Shown here one piece after another: positions 1 to 5,533 of a DNA stretch of 8,035 nucleotides (position 1 is the stretch's first letter; every line of letters starts with the position of its first letter). The notes under the pieces are model-generated. The model made no database searches, was not told the DNA's origin, and saw only the letters and a program-made list of their open reading frames with translations. This DNA comes from Acetobacteraceae bacterium (GTDB taxonomy: Bacteria > Pseudomonadota > Alphaproteobacteria > Zavarziniales > Zavarziniaceae). Position numbers and translations under genes: made by a program. The DNA lies in assembly GCA_947379865.1 (NCBI GenBank), contig CANCOY010000142.1, positions 1 through 8,035 of the forward strand, in the 5' to 3' direction.

Positions 1-414
1 AACCAGATGCTGGCGGCCATTGCCCTGATGATGGCGACCGTCGTCCTCTTCAAGATGAAGCGCCAGAAACTTGCCTGGGTCACCCTTGCCCCCATGGCCT
101 GGCTGCTGATCTGCACGCTGACGGCAGGGTGGCAGAAGCTGTTTCATGCCAGCCCCGCCATCGGCTTTCTTGCCCACGCTGACAAGTTCTCGACGGCACT
201 GGCCACCGGCCAGATCCTGGCCCCGGCCAAGACCGTGGAACAGATGGCCCGCATCGTGATGAACGACCGGGTGGATGCAGCCCTGTGCGCCTTGTTCATG
301 ACCGTGGTGGTGGCGATGCTCGGCTTCAGCGTGGCTGCCATCATCCGCGCCCTGGCCACGCCAGAGATTACATCGCGCGAGACGCCAGCCGGACTGGAGG
401 CTGCCCGTGTCTGA
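1..414 (+). CDS. cstA: CstA-family carbon starvation transporter, C-terminal part
   Basis: This is the last 137 codons of an inner-membrane transporter of the CstA/BtsT family, which takes up peptides or pyruvate when carbon is scarce. The reading frame is already open at base 1 (Asn-Gln before the first Met at base 7), so the gene starts outside the window; full members are about 700 residues. Three hydrophobic segments are visible: one right at the start (NQMLAAIALMMATVVLF), one around the Trp-rich stretch AWVTLAPMAWLLICTLTAGW, and one near the end (ALCALFMTVVVAMLGFSVAA). The NQMLAA start and the TAGWQKLF region are typical of the family's C-terminus. The next gene, ybdD, overlaps it by 8 bases, the usual partner arrangement. 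Whether it is CstA proper or the pyruvate transporter BtsT cannot be told from this end alone. Confidence 0.88.
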   Translation, partial: NQMLAAIALMMATVVLFKMKRQKLAWVTLAPMAWLLICTLTAGWQKLFHASPAIGFLAHADKFSTALATGQILAPAKTVEQMARIVMNDRVDAALCALFMTVVVAMLGFSVAAIIRALATPEITSRETPAGLEAARV

Positions 415-625
415 GCAGGCCCTCCTCCCGCGGCTGGCAAGCCTGCTGGGTGCCCTGCGGCGCACGGCCCACCTCATGGTGGGCCTGCCCGATTACGATG
501 CCTATGTGGCCCATTGCACCACGGCCCATCCCGGCGCCCCGGTGATGAGCCGCGCCGCCTTCGTCGCCGAACGCCAGGAAAAGCGCTATGCGGCCAAGGC
601 GGGCGGGGCGCCGCGCTGCTGCTGA
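407..625 (+). CDS. ybdD: YbdD/YjiX family small protein, CstA partner
   Basis: A 72-residue protein of the YbdD/YjiX (DUF466) family, almost always encoded just after cstA or btsT and thought to assist the transporter; its mechanism is not settled. Family marks are the MVGLPDYDAYVAH segment (residues 24-36), the HP-x-x-P-V-M-S segment (41-48), the ERQEKRYA segment (55-62) and the double Cys at the extreme C-terminus. The length is normal. The start is a GTG that overlaps the end of cstA by 8 bases, with a GGAGG at 396-400 six bases upstream, so translation is probably coupled to cstA. The stop codon is part of a GC-rich hairpin that likely ends the operon. Confidence 0.9.
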   Translation: MSEQALLPRLASLLGALRRTAHLMVGLPDYDAYVAHCTTAHPGAPVMSRAAFVAERQEKRYAAKAGGAPRCC

Positions 626-642
626 GGGGGGGGCCCCCCTCA
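623..642. terminator. GC-rich hairpin between convergent genes
   Basis: TGAGGGGGG (623-631) pairs perfectly with CCCCCCTCA (634-642), with only two bases between the arms, so the real loop must open further. It begins at the ybdD stop codon and lies 17 bases beyond the stop of the convergent CoA-transferase gene. It could stop transcription from both sides. Neither strand has a U-tract after it, so this is not a textbook intrinsic terminator. Confidence 0.5.
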
Positions 643-658
643 ACTCAGCTTTGCCCCC

Positions 659-1876
659 TCAGCTCTCGGGACCCGTGACGATGCGGTCGTCGTGCAGGCG
701 GGCGATGTCGCCGTCGGTATAGCCCATCTCGCGCAGCAGCATGTCGGTATGCTGGCCCAGCACCGGGGCCGGCAGGGGCGGCTCGCGCTCCACCGCGCTG
801 AAGCCCACGGCAATGCCCGGCGTCAGGATCGGCCCGATGCCCGGCTGCTGCAGCGTGCCGAACATGGGGTTATCCTCGCTCAGGTCGATATCGGTCTCCA
901 GCGCCTCGCGGAAGGTCTGGAACACGCTCCAGGTTACATTATGGCTGTCGAGGCTGGCGGCGAAATCCTCCACCCGGCGGGCGCGGAACCAGGGCGCCAG
1001 CAAGGCCGTGATCTCGTGCCGGGCCTTGAAGCGGTCGCCTTCCCGGCTCAGCACCAGGCCCATGCGCAGGCCCAGCGCATCCAGCGCCTCCTGCATGCCG
1101 GTGGCGGCCCGCAGACCATCCCATTGCCGGTTGGTAAGCGCCACGATCATCACCCGCCGCCCGTCAGAGGTGGCGAAATCCTGGCCATAGGCGCCATAAA
1201 GCGCATTGCCATATTTCGGCCGGTCCACATTGTTGATCTGCACCTCGCCGATAATGCCAAGCGAGCCAAGGACCGACAGCGCCACATCCTTCAGCGCCAT
1301 TTCCACCAATTGGCCCTGGCCCGTGTTGCGCCGGTGGCGTTCGGCCGCCATCACCGCCAGCGCGGCCTGCTGGCCGGCGATGCAGTCCCACGCCGGCAGC
1401 ACATGGCAGACGGGATCGGCTGAGCCCTCTGGCCCCGTGGCCTGGGGGAAGCCCATGGCCGGGTTCACCGTATAGTCCACCGCCGGCCCGCCCCGGCGAT
1501 CCCCCAGCATGGAGAGCATGATCAGGTCGGGCCGCTGCTTGATCAGGGCGGGATAATCCATCCAGCCGCGCACCCGCAGATTGGTGAGGAAGATGCCGGC
1601 ATCAGGCCCGGGGGCGCAGATCAGGCGGGTGACGATTTCCTGGCCGCGCGGCGTCGTCATGTCGACAGCAAGGGAGCGCTTGCCCTTGTTCATGCCCGCC
1701 CAGAACAGGCTGCGGCCCTCGGCCGTAACCGGCCAGCGGTTCTGGTCGAGACCACCACGCAGACGATCAAAGCGGATCACATCGGCGCCCAGCTGGGCCA
1801 GTGTCATGCCCGCCATGGGCACGGCTACAAAGGCGGAACCTTCGACGATACGAAGACCGCTCAGAATCTTGACCAT
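659..1876 (-). CDS. Family III (CaiB/BaiF) CoA-transferase, mesaconyl-CoA transferase-like
   Basis: A 405-residue cytoplasmic enzyme of the family III CoA-transferases, which move CoA between carboxylic acids through an aspartyl-CoA thioester. The N-terminal Rossmann-type part reads LSGLRIVEGSAFVAVPMAGMT and LAQLGADVIRFD, and the catalytic Asp is probably D164 in PAWDCIAG, followed by the helix QQAALAVMAAERHRR and GQGQLVEMALKD. Length is normal. The ATG is preceded by GGGGAGG. It lies 43 bases after the hydratase gene on the same strand, so the two are probably one operon. CaiB-type enzymes next to HTD2-type hydratases resemble mct (mesaconyl-CoA C1-C4 CoA transferase, 2-methylfumaryl-CoA isomerase) and meh of the 3-hydroxypropionate bicycle. 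The third partner, a citramalyl-CoA lyase, is not in view, so the substrate is inferred; another short branched dicarboxylyl- or acyl-CoA is possible. Confidence 0.85.
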   Translation of the reverse strand: MVKILSGLRIVEGSAFVAVPMAGMTLAQLGADVIRFDRLRGGLDQNRWPVTAEGRSLFWAGMNKGKRSLAVDMTTPRGQEIVTRLICAPGPDAGIFLTNLRVRGWMDYPALIKQRPDLIMLSMLGDRRGGPAVDYTVNPAMGFPQATGPEGSADPVCHVLPAWDCIAGQQAALAVMAAERHRRNTGQGQLVEMALKDVALSVLGSLGIIGEVQINNVDRPKYGNALYGAYGQDFATSDGRRVMIVALTNRQWDGLRAATGMQEALDALGLRMGLVLSREGDRFKARHEITALLAPWFRARRVEDFAASLDSHNVTWSVFQTFREALETDIDLSEDNPMFGTLQQPGIGPILTPGIAVGFSAVEREPPLPAPVLGQHTDMLLREMGYTDGDIARLHDDRIVTGPES

Positions 1877-1919
1877 GCATCCTCCCCAGACCGGCTCAGG
1901 TATTCACCTCAGGCTGGCT

Positions 1920-2759
1920 TCAGCGCCAGCTCAGGGTTGCCGCCATGGCAACCGACCCCTCGCCATTTGCCGTATAAAGCGCCCAGTTGTCCCCCTCTGT
2001 GCGCCCGTTAAGACTGATCGTGTCGTGATCGAACAGCGGCCGCTGGCCGCGAAAGCTGAACTGTGCCGGCGTGCGGCCATCGGCACGCGCCCGGGCCGCC
2101 TCGAACAGGGCCATGGCCTGCAGCGGCCCATGCACCACCAGGCCCGGATATTTCTCCACCGTCTGCGCATAGGTGCGGTCGTAATGGATGCGGTGGCTGT
2201 TGAAGGTAAGGGCCGAGAAGCGGAACAGCAGCACCGGGTCCATGGCCAGCGGCTCACTCCAGTCGGGCGCGCGGGGGGCGGGGCTGGGGGGCGGCGGCGC
2301 ATAGGTCTTGGGGATCGCCAGATAGACGATGTCCTGTTCCTCTTCCATGGCGAGGCCACGGGGCGTGTGCACCGCATGGGCCACGCTGACAAACACCATG
2401 GAGCCGGCCTTGCCCTCCTTGGCGGTGATGGCCGTGATGGTGGAATGGCGCTGAAGCTCTTCGCCAAGGCGGAGGTCGTCATGGATGGTGATGCGGCTGC
2501 CCGCCCACATGCGCCGCTCCAGCGGAATGGGGGGCAGGAAACCGCCGCGCTTGGGGTGGCCGTCTGGCCCCACCTCTGCCATGGGGGCAAGCGGCAGGAA
2601 CCACAGCCACGACCACAGCGCCGGCACCGGGGCACCCTGCACCAGGCCCTCCACGGGCTGGTTGAAGGTGGCCGCAAGACCACGCGCCGGGAATACGGTT
2701 GCCGTATCGACAAGGGTCTCGCGGCGCCCCACCCAGTCCTGCAAATCAATATCAGCCAT
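1920..2759 (-). CDS. MaoC/HTD2-type acyl-CoA hydratase, mesaconyl-C4-CoA hydratase-like
   Basis: A 279-residue double-hotdog hydratase. The N-terminal half (to about residue 150) carries the substrate-side hotdog with PLAPMAEVGPDGHPKRGGFLPP and ERRMWAG. The C-terminal half holds the catalytic stretch FSALTFNSHRIHYD (181-194), in which N187, H189, H192 and D194 match the Asn/His/Asp pattern of this family, then the typical GLVVHGPLQA helix (206-215). A proline-rich linker (155-163) joins the halves. This organisation is that of mesaconyl-C4-CoA (3-methylfumaryl-CoA) hydratase and yeast Htd2. The ATG follows a strong GGGAGG. It is the first gene of the presumed two-gene unit with the CoA-transferase, which suggests hydration of an unsaturated CoA thioester made or isomerised by that transferase. 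The exact substrate is inference. Confidence 0.83.
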   Translation of the reverse strand: MADIDLQDWVGRRETLVDTATVFPARGLAATFNQPVEGLVQGAPVPALWSWLWFLPLAPMAEVGPDGHPKRGGFLPPIPLERRMWAGSRITIHDDLRLGEELQRHSTITAITAKEGKAGSMVFVSVAHAVHTPRGLAMEEEQDIVYLAIPKTYAPPPPSPAPRAPDWSEPLAMDPVLLFRFSALTFNSHRIHYDRTYAQTVEKYPGLVVHGPLQAMALFEAARARADGRTPAQFSFRGQRPLFDHDTISLNGRTEGDNWALYTANGEGSVAMAATLSWR

Positions 2760-2889
2760 GGCTTCCTCCCTGCGACATTTTGTATCACAGGCAGGGCGGC
2801 GTAAACCAGAACCTTTTCGCGTCAGTGGGGTGGGGGCAAAGGGTTTAAATGGTATTTTCCATACGCATTAAATCACGCTGCCCGTGCCG

Positions 2890-3330
2890 TCAGAGTTTCT
2901 CCAGCCGCCCCCAGGCCCATTGGAACTCCCCCGCTGCCGACGGGCTGAAGCCCATCATGGTTGCCCCCGAAGAGGTCGAGATGAAATAGAAGGGCTTGCT
3001 GCTCCCCGTCAGGGTGATGGAGCCGATGCAGTTGGTGGCATTCCAGCTGCTTGCCGAAATGGCGACCGTCCCGACAACCGTAATGTCTGTCGTGTTGAGG
3101 GCGGTATAGAACGCATAAAATGTGCTGCCGCCGAAGGGATTGGACGAAGTCTTGGTGTATTTCATGTCCACCTTGGCCATCTGCAGATAGGCGCTGCTGG
3201 TGGCGCCGGCACTGGAAAAGGCGATCCCTGGAATGACCCCGCCGAAGGCGCCACTGGGTGCCGTGCAGGCCGCCCAGGCCGCCGTGGCCTGCACCAGCAG
3301 GAAGCATGTCGCCACTAATGTCCTGAACAT
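2890..3330 (-). CDS. Small exported protein of unknown function
   Basis: A 146-residue protein that I do not recognise. Residues 1-20 form a clear Sec signal peptide: a short basic start (MFR), a hydrophobic core (TLVATCFLLVQATA) and an A-W-A cleavage motif, giving a mature protein that begins ACTAP. The rest is rich in Ser, Thr, Gly and Ala and is probably beta-rich; it has two cysteines (C22 and C101) that could form a disulfide, and aromatic patches (FYAFY, KPFYF, FQWAWG). No membrane anchor or lipobox is visible after the signal, so it should be periplasmic or secreted. The reading frame and signal peptide favour the ATG at 3330, with GGGAATGGA upstream as a modest ribosome site. It is followed by a 130-base gap before the hydratase gene, so it is likely transcribed alone. 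Confidence 0.68.
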   Translation of the reverse strand: MFRTLVATCFLLVQATAAWAACTAPSGAFGGVIPGIAFSSAGATSSAYLQMAKVDMKYTKTSSNPFGGSTFYAFYTALNTTDITVVGTVAISASSWNATNCIGSITLTGSSKPFYFISTSSGATMMGFSPSAAGEFQWAWGRLEKL

Positions 3331-3362
3331 GGTGCCGTTCCATTCCCAGAATATTGGTCAGA

Positions 3363-3380
3363 ACGGGACCTGTTTCCCGT
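3363..3380. other. Short inverted repeat upstream of the secreted-protein gene
   Basis: ACGGGA (3363-3368) and TCCCGT (3375-3380) are perfect arms around a six-base loop. It lies between the stop of the HigA-like gene and the start of the exported-protein gene, both read leftwards. It could be a weak terminator for the former (no U-tract) or an operator for the latter. Confidence 0.3.
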
Positions 3381-3427
3381 CCGGCCGCAGGGTGACCGGT
3401 CCTCGGGCGCAGGGCAAGGACGCCGCG

Positions 3428-3769
3428 TCAGGCTGCGCGCAGGGTGGGAATGTTGGAAACGTCAACTTGCCCTTCGGCCACCCACAGGTCGTGGGCGATC
3501 TGCATGTTCAGCCACACCAGAGGTCCATTGCCGCATAGCTTGCCAAGCTTCACGGCCGTTGTCGGCGTGACCGGCTGGGCGCCGGCCAGAATGTCATAGA
3601 GGGATTGCCGGGAAATGCCGAGGAGGCAGGCGATCTCGGTCTTGGGCAGGTTCAGCGCGGGCAAGACCGTGTCTTTCAGCAGCACGCCCGGGTGCGTCGG
3701 GCAGCGGATGCGGTCTCGGGTGGCAGCACGACCAGGATAATCCCCCCGCCCCAATGAGGCGGGGGGCAT
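3428..3769 (-). CDS. higA: HigA-family antitoxin-like HTH regulator, orphan
   Basis: A 113-residue XRE-type DNA-binding protein of the HigA/VapI antitoxin family. The hallmark CPTHPGVLLKDTVLPAL (residues 23-39) is followed by the helix-turn-helix (about 43-66: KTEIACLLGISRQSLYDILAG), the VTPTTAVKLGKLCGNGPLVW segment and the family ending WLNMQIAHDLWVAEG (86-100). HigA normally neutralises the ribosome-dependent mRNase HigB and represses its own operon. No higB-like gene is next to it: upstream is csbD, downstream the secreted protein, so it may be an orphan regulator or a relic. The start is uncertain. The only ATG in frame (3767-3769) has no ribosome site and sits beside a strong hairpin; the first 20 residues resemble nothing in the family, and a TTG at 3752-3754 lies in the hairpin loop. 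Confidence 0.75.
   Translation of the reverse strand: MPPASLGRGDYPGRAATRDRIRCPTHPGVLLKDTVLPALNLPKTEIACLLGISRQSLYDILAGAQPVTPTTAVKLGKLCGNGPLVWLNMQIAHDLWVAEGQVDVSNIPTLRAA
3742..3766 (-). terminator. Hairpin after csbD, overlapping the HigA-like start
   Basis: CCCCCCGCC (3742-3750) and GGCGGGGGG (3758-3766) are perfect nine-base arms around a seven-base loop. It lies 21 bases beyond the csbD stop on the minus strand, the right place for that gene's terminator. On the minus strand it is followed by ATTATCC rather than a run of U, so termination may be partial. It also covers codons 2-10 of the HigA-like gene. Confidence 0.55.
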
Positions 3770-3787
3770 TGTCAGGGGTCGGCCGGG

Positions 3788-3973
3788 TCAGTGTTTGCGA
3801 AAGGTATCCTTCACGACATCCTTGATGCCGCCGACGGCGCTCTGGATCTTGCCCTCGGTCACCTTGGCCCGGCCCTCCGCTTCCATCTTCTTGTCGCCCA
3901 CAAGCTTGCCAGCGCCTGCCTTGATGGTGCCGCCGGCCTGTTTGGCGGCGCCTGCGATCTGATCCTTGCCCAT
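3788..3973 (-). CDS. csbD: CsbD-family stress protein
   Basis: A 61-residue, strongly charged, soluble protein of the CsbD family, whose members accumulate under general stress; their biochemical role is unknown. The family pattern is plain: MGKDQIAGAAKQAGG, then AGAGKLVGDKKMEAEGRAKV (about residues 19-38) and a second weaker copy TEGKIQSAVGGIKDVVKD, consistent with the repeated amphipathic segments of CsbD. The frame is open further upstream, but the ATG at 3973 is chosen because it matches the family start and has AAAGGA seven bases before it. I looked for an EcfG-type stress promoter (GGAAC and CGTT boxes) upstream and could not make a convincing one. It is the last chromosomal gene before the integrated element. 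Confidence 0.85.
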   Translation of the reverse strand: MGKDQIAGAAKQAGGTIKAGAGKLVGDKKMEAEGRAKVTEGKIQSAVGGIKDVVKDTFRKH

Positions 3974-4120
3974 GATTGCGTCCTTTCCGATTTCGGGCGG
4001 CTCCAGGGTTGGGCCGACCGCAAGAGGAAAGGCAGGCAAGTGCCCGGTTGATCCCTGCAAAGGGAGGAATCGCGAACGCAGCAGACCAGGATCCGGCGAT
4101 GACGGGACATGGGCGCGATC

Positions 4121-4162
4121 TGGTGCTGCCGGGAGGTGGTGGGGGGAGAATGGTGCTGCCGG
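4121..4162. repeat. 12-base direct repeat of the tRNA-Thr 3' end
   Basis: TGGTGCTGCCGG occurs at 4121-4132 and again at 4151-4162, 30 bases apart. Read on the minus strand it is CCGGCAGCACCA, the acceptor strand plus CCA of the tRNA-Thr fragment. The left copy stands alone, without T arm. Confidence 0.75.
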
Positions 4163-4196
4163 ACAGGATTGAACTGTCGACCTCTCCCTTACCAAG
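4151..4196 (-). pseudogene. 3' fragment of tRNA-Thr(GGT), orphaned by integration
   Basis: On the minus strand this reads as the 3' part of a tRNA: anticodon loop with GGT (plus-strand ACC at 4191-4193), the 3' anticodon-stem strand GGGAG, a variable loop, a perfect T arm (GACAG, loop TTCAATC, CTGTC), the acceptor strand CGGCAGC, the discriminator A and an encoded CCA. The upstream bases do not supply the matching CTCCC strand of the anticodon stem, nor a D arm or the GCTGCCG acceptor strand. The molecule therefore cannot fold as a tRNA. Anticodon GGT and the TTGGTAA loop point to threonine. A working copy must exist elsewhere, expected at the other end of the element. Confidence 0.82.
4151..4196. 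other. Attachment site of the integrated element (one end)
   Basis: The identity with a tRNA gene breaks off inside the anticodon loop/5' stem, close to 4196, and an integrase gene starts its 3' end 114 bases further on. Tyrosine integrases commonly recombine in the anticodon loop of tRNA genes and re-create the tRNA 3' end from their own attP, leaving the original 3' part at the distal junction. This is that distal junction. The exact core length needs the other end. Confidence 0.72.
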
Positions 4197-4310
4197 ACCA
4201 CTTGCCACAATATATGGTGTCTCAATGGCGGATTAACACACAATATGTTGTCCACTGGCATCTGTCCTAACATCCTAATTCCCTCCAATGCGCGCCACTT
4301 GCGCGCCGGT
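4197..4310. other. Non-coding stretch between att site and integrase, with short repeats
   Basis: Together with 3974-4150 this makes 337 bases with no gene. Within it CACAATAT is repeated in the same orientation at 4206-4213 and 4239-4246, and the second copy is part of a near-palindrome, ACAATATGTTGT. Their place beside the attachment core suits arm-type integrase or excisionase binding sites, which is inference. In 3974-4150 I see only the csbD leader and the 12-base repeat. Confidence 0.4.
4290..4306 (-). terminator. GC hairpin just after the integrase stop
   Basis: GCGCGC at 4290-4295 and 4301-4306 form arms around a five-base loop, four bases beyond the integrase stop codon. No U-tract follows on the minus strand, so it is a weak terminator candidate. 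Confidence 0.33.
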
Positions 4311-5327
4311 TCAGTCGAGAGAGCGCGCCGCCGACCTCAGCCAGTCAGGGCTGAAGTGGCCGTAGTGCTTGCGAATGACCTCTTCGGTATCGCCCAAGAA
4401 GGCGGCAACCTGCGCAAAGCTCGCCCCGGCCTGAAGCATCCAGCTCCCGCAGGTCCGCCGCAGATCGTGGGCGGTGCAATGCTTGATGCCCGAGCGCCTG
4501 ACGGCCGCCTGGAAGCCCTTCGTTATCGATTTCAAGCCCTTCTCGCGGTACTCGATTACTGAGCTTGTCACGGCCACCTCGCGCGCGCGCTCAAGAGCAC
4601 GGCGAAGGGTGTCGTTGATTGGCGTAACGACAGTGCGCTTATTGGATCCGGGGGTCTCTGGGGGGTAGTTAACGAAGCCACCCTCAAGGTCGATCATGTC
4701 CCAGGTCAGCTGGAGGATGGCGCCGCATCTCCCGCCGCTATGGATGCCGACGATGATGAACAGCTCGACGTGATGCTCGCGCGCCGCCGCCAATAGTTGT
4801 TGGACCTCATCCTTGGACAGCCACCGCTCGCGCGCGGCGCCGCCACTTGGCATGTCGATATGAGGCGCCCGGTCGATCCACTGTTCTTTAACGGCCCAGT
4901 TGAGCGCCGCACGAAAGATCCGGAGCTCTTTGTTGATGGTGCCGTCAGACAACTTACGGACCACCCCGCCAGGGCGCTTCGGTCGGGTGGTGTTGTCGCG
5001 CCGCTTGGTGATGTAATCCCTAACGAGCGCCCGGGTTACAAGCCGAGGCGGCAGGGCGCCAAAATGCTCCCTGACCGGCATCAAACTGTAAAAAAGGGTT
5101 TCATATGCTGTGACCGGCTTGCGTTTCCGGTCAGCCAAATAGCCATCGCAGATGTCGTTAACATCACAGCGGTCAGGCGGGGCAAGACGCTGCACCCGGA
5201 ACCGCGCTAGGGCAGCTTCGGCTGCCCTCTTGTCGCTCGTTCCAGTCGAAAGGCGGCGACTGCGGCGCCCTGGTTCTGTCCAGCAAATGAACCAGTTGTC
5301 CCCACCGGGGCGCTTTCTGAGATACAT
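4311..5327 (-). CDS. int: Tyrosine recombinase (phage integrase)
   Basis: A 338-residue site-specific recombinase that inserts and removes the element at its tRNA target. Residues 1-50 resemble the arm-binding/AP2-like N-terminus (WFICWTEPGRRSRRLSTGT), 52-165 the SAM-like core-binding domain, and 166-338 the catalytic domain. Catalytic residues visible: R200 in HSGGRCGAILQL, the beta-hairpin lysine K230, H287 and R290 in HDLRRT, and the nucleophile Y322 in RKHYGH. The position nine before the tyrosine, usually His or Trp, is D313 (LGDTEEVIRKHY). The domain order and spacing look complete. The ATG has GAGGAGG upstream. It overlaps the excisionase-like gene by 121 bases and ends 114 bases from the tRNA fragment, the normal place for an integrase that uses this tRNA. 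Confidence 0.93.
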   Translation of the reverse strand: MYLRKRPGGDNWFICWTEPGRRSRRLSTGTSDKRAAEAALARFRVQRLAPPDRCDVNDICDGYLADRKRKPVTAYETLFYSLMPVREHFGALPPRLVTRALVRDYITKRRDNTTRPKRPGGVVRKLSDGTINKELRIFRAALNWAVKEQWIDRAPHIDMPSGGAARERWLSKDEVQQLLAAAREHHVELFIIVGIHSGGRCGAILQLTWDMIDLEGGFVNYPPETPGSNKRTVVTPINDTLRRALERAREVAVTSSVIEYREKGLKSITKGFQAAVRRSGIKHCTAHDLRRTCGSWMLQAGASFAQVAAFLGDTEEVIRKHYGHFSPDWLRSAARSLD

Positions 5328-5500
5328 GCGGTGCCCTCCTCAAGAGCGATCACAGATGCGACAGGGATGCGAACCATCCGGCCCATGCCGGGTATCTTCG
5401 CCAGCTTGCCCTGCGCGATCAGGTTGTGGATGTGCTGGTTCGAGCAGTCCCACCGCTCAGCCAGCCGTTTAGTGGTGAATGGCTTGTCAGCCAGTGCCAT
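5207..5500 (-). CDS. Excisionase-like MerR/HTH_17 DNA-binding protein
   Basis: A 97-residue protein with a winged helix-turn-helix of the excisionase/AlpA type at residues 8-55: FTTKRLAERWDCSNQHIHNLIAQGKL followed by the wing GRMVRIPVASVIALEEG. Such proteins bend DNA at attachment sites to direct excision and can also control the integrase gene. The remaining 40 or so residues are low in recognisable features and are read over the start of int in another frame, so the overlap of 121 bases is unusually long. The ATG at 5500 follows AGGGGAG. It is the first gene after an operator-rich AT stretch and probably forms one transcript with int. If the true protein ended soon after the wing, the tail would be a by-product of the overlap. 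Confidence 0.8.
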   Translation of the reverse strand: MALADKPFTTKRLAERWDCSNQHIHNLIAQGKLAKIPGMGRMVRIPVASVIALEEGTACISESAPVGTTGSFAGQNQGAAVAAFRLERATRGQPKLP

Positions 5501-5533
5501 GTCGGGGCTCCCCTACTGTCAATAAGTTCAAAT

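Noticed and set aside
692..1423. Rightward open frame of 243 codons opposite the CoA-transferase
   Set aside because: An antisense shadow: the minus-strand gene has clear family motifs and a ribosome site, while this frame has a His/Gln/Arg-rich composition and no recognisable domain.
1581..2804. Rightward open frame of 407 codons across the hydratase and the gap to the transferase
   Set aside because: It spans two well-supported minus-strand genes and the spacer between them, and reads like random GC-rich antisense sequence.
2777..2805. Possible promoter TTTACG, 17 bases, CAAAAT before the hydratase gene
   Set aside because: Only 8 of 12 consensus bases match, and the transcript would begin on top of the ribosome binding site, so I do not call it.
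2849..2862. ATGG-tatttt-CCAT small hairpin between the exported-protein and hydratase genes
   Set aside because: Four base pairs in AT-rich DNA without a T-tract are too weak to call a terminator.
4151..4226. A complete tRNA-Thr gene
   Set aside because: The 30 bases upstream of the fragment hold no D arm, no GCTGCCG acceptor strand and no CTCCC anticodon-stem strand.
3974..4288. Upstream extension of csbD to 166 residues
   Set aside because: The extra 105 residues run through the tRNA fragment and the integration junction, and the family start with a good ribosome site is at 3973.
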